From: Spirochaetaceae bacterium
GTDB lineage: Bacteria; Spirochaetota; Spirochaetia; Treponematales; Breznakiellaceae
Reading direction: 5' to 3'
Assembly (NCBI GenBank): GCA_031257135.1
Contig: JAIRPH010000232.1
Location: forward strand, 1 to 5,586
Length of the DNA stretch: 5,586 bases
Part shown: positions 5,170-5,586 of the stretch, in pieces
How positions within the stretch are numbered: position 1 is the first letter of the stretch
Layout of the letters: every line of letters starts with the position of its first letter
Notes under the pieces: model-generated
The model's database searches: none
Told to the model about the DNA's origin: nothing
What the model saw: the letters and a program-made list of their open reading frames with translations, nothing else
Position numbers and translations under genes: made by a program

Positions 5170-5586
5170 TTAAACGCTCCGAGTACTCCCAGTTGTATTC
5201 AACCGCTCCCGAAGACGCATAAAGTCTTCCATACTTTCAACCCGATTCATAAGCTCCAATATCTCACCGCGTCCTGCCTGTCGTCCGCGATCTTCCCCTT
5301 CGCGGCGACCCATTTCGCGTCCCTTCTCAAGAGCCTCTTCTTTCCAGACCTGCTCGGCGACGTTGATGTCAAACTCCATCGTAAACATATTTATCACCTC
5401 CCCGCTGTGGCGTTTAAGATATTCCGCTAAAATATCGCGGTCAAGGCAATACGTTATCGCCTCGCGGATCGCCCGGCTTAACGCCGACTTCCGCTCTTCC
5501 CCGCTGAGACCCCGCGCACTGCCGAGAAACTCGCGTACCTTCGCCACAAACAGCGAGTACCCCTGCAAGGCTTCGCACTCAGCCAT
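5170..5586 (-). CDS. Rpn / PD-(D/E)XK nuclease-type transposase-like protein, C-terminal part
   Basis: This is the C-terminal 138 residues of a protein resembling the Rpn (recombination-promoting nuclease) / PD-(D/E)XK nuclease transposase family. The frame reaches the right edge, and the Met at 5584-5586 is probably internal, so the N-terminal nuclease domain with the catalytic residues lies outside. Visible hallmarks, in order: CEALQGYSLFVAKVREF (family C-x-L-x-x-YSxF), AIREAITYCLDRDILAEYL (family AIxxCIxxxILxEYL), then HSGEVINMFTMEFD, then a charged Glu/Gly/Arg tail, EEALEKGREMGRREGEDRGR. Such Gly-Arg/Glu tails are common at the end of this family. Members are often multicopy and many are decayed, so activity cannot be judged. 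Its stop TAA (5172-5170) lies 106 bases from the atpG stop, tail to tail, where beta and epsilon genes might be expected. The family call rests on pattern memory rather than a search. Confidence 0.72.
   Translation of the reverse strand: MAECEALQGYSLFVAKVREFLGSARGLSGEERKSALSRAIREAITYCLDRDILAEYLKRHSGEVINMFTMEFDINVAEQVWKEEALEKGREMGRREGEDRGRQAGRGEILELMNRVESMEDFMRLRERLNTTGSTRSV

Noticed and set aside
5064..5218. Open + strand frame continuing after the atpG stop, possible remnant of atpD or another gene
   Set aside because: The translation is Arg/Ser-rich, has no start with a ribosome binding site, and shows no resemblance to the beta N-terminus. Most of it overlaps the antisense of the Rpn-like gene.

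Overview
The window is about 5.6 kb of moderately GC-rich bacterial DNA. It carries the 3' part of a membrane-anchored LuxR-type regulator, a YggS-family PLP-binding protein, five genes of an F-type (F1Fo) ATP synthase, and, convergent to these, the 3' part of an Rpn / PD-(D/E)XK-nuclease-type gene. A spirochaete, perhaps a Treponema-like gut lineage, is my best guess. It rests on the Rpn-type C-terminus and the membrane-linked LuxR regulator, gene types I associate with treponeme genomes. This is inference from family knowledge, and no RNA gene or other taxonomic marker is present to confirm it.

Layout on the + strand: luxR-type (1-417, open at the left edge), yggS (503-1189), then after a 142-base gap atpE (c), atpF (b), atpH (delta), atpA (alpha) and atpG (gamma) from 1332 to 5063. 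A good sigma-70-like promoter (1262-1290) and a strong ribosome binding site stand directly before atpE, so the five atp genes look like one transcription unit starting at the c subunit. The junctions are tight: 9 bases between c and b, 0 between b and delta, and a 7-base overlap between delta and alpha. The exception is a 58-base gap between alpha and gamma, which holds a stable inverted repeat. On the - strand a partial Rpn-like gene (5586 to 5170) converges on atpG.

Together the atp genes supply the rotor ring (c), the stator (b, delta), the non-catalytic hexamer subunit (alpha) and the shaft (gamma). Three essential subunits are absent: a (atpB), which normally precedes c, and the catalytic beta and epsilon (atpD, atpC), which often follow gamma. 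All five proteins keep their family hallmarks and look intact, so the likeliest reading is a split atp locus with a, beta and epsilon encoded elsewhere. The c subunit lacks the glutamine and serine of known Na+-binding c rings, which favours proton coupling.

I see no wholly new biological system. The points most worth a second look are the split atp cluster, the intrinsic-terminator-like element facing the - strand before atpE, and the hairpin between atpA and atpG.
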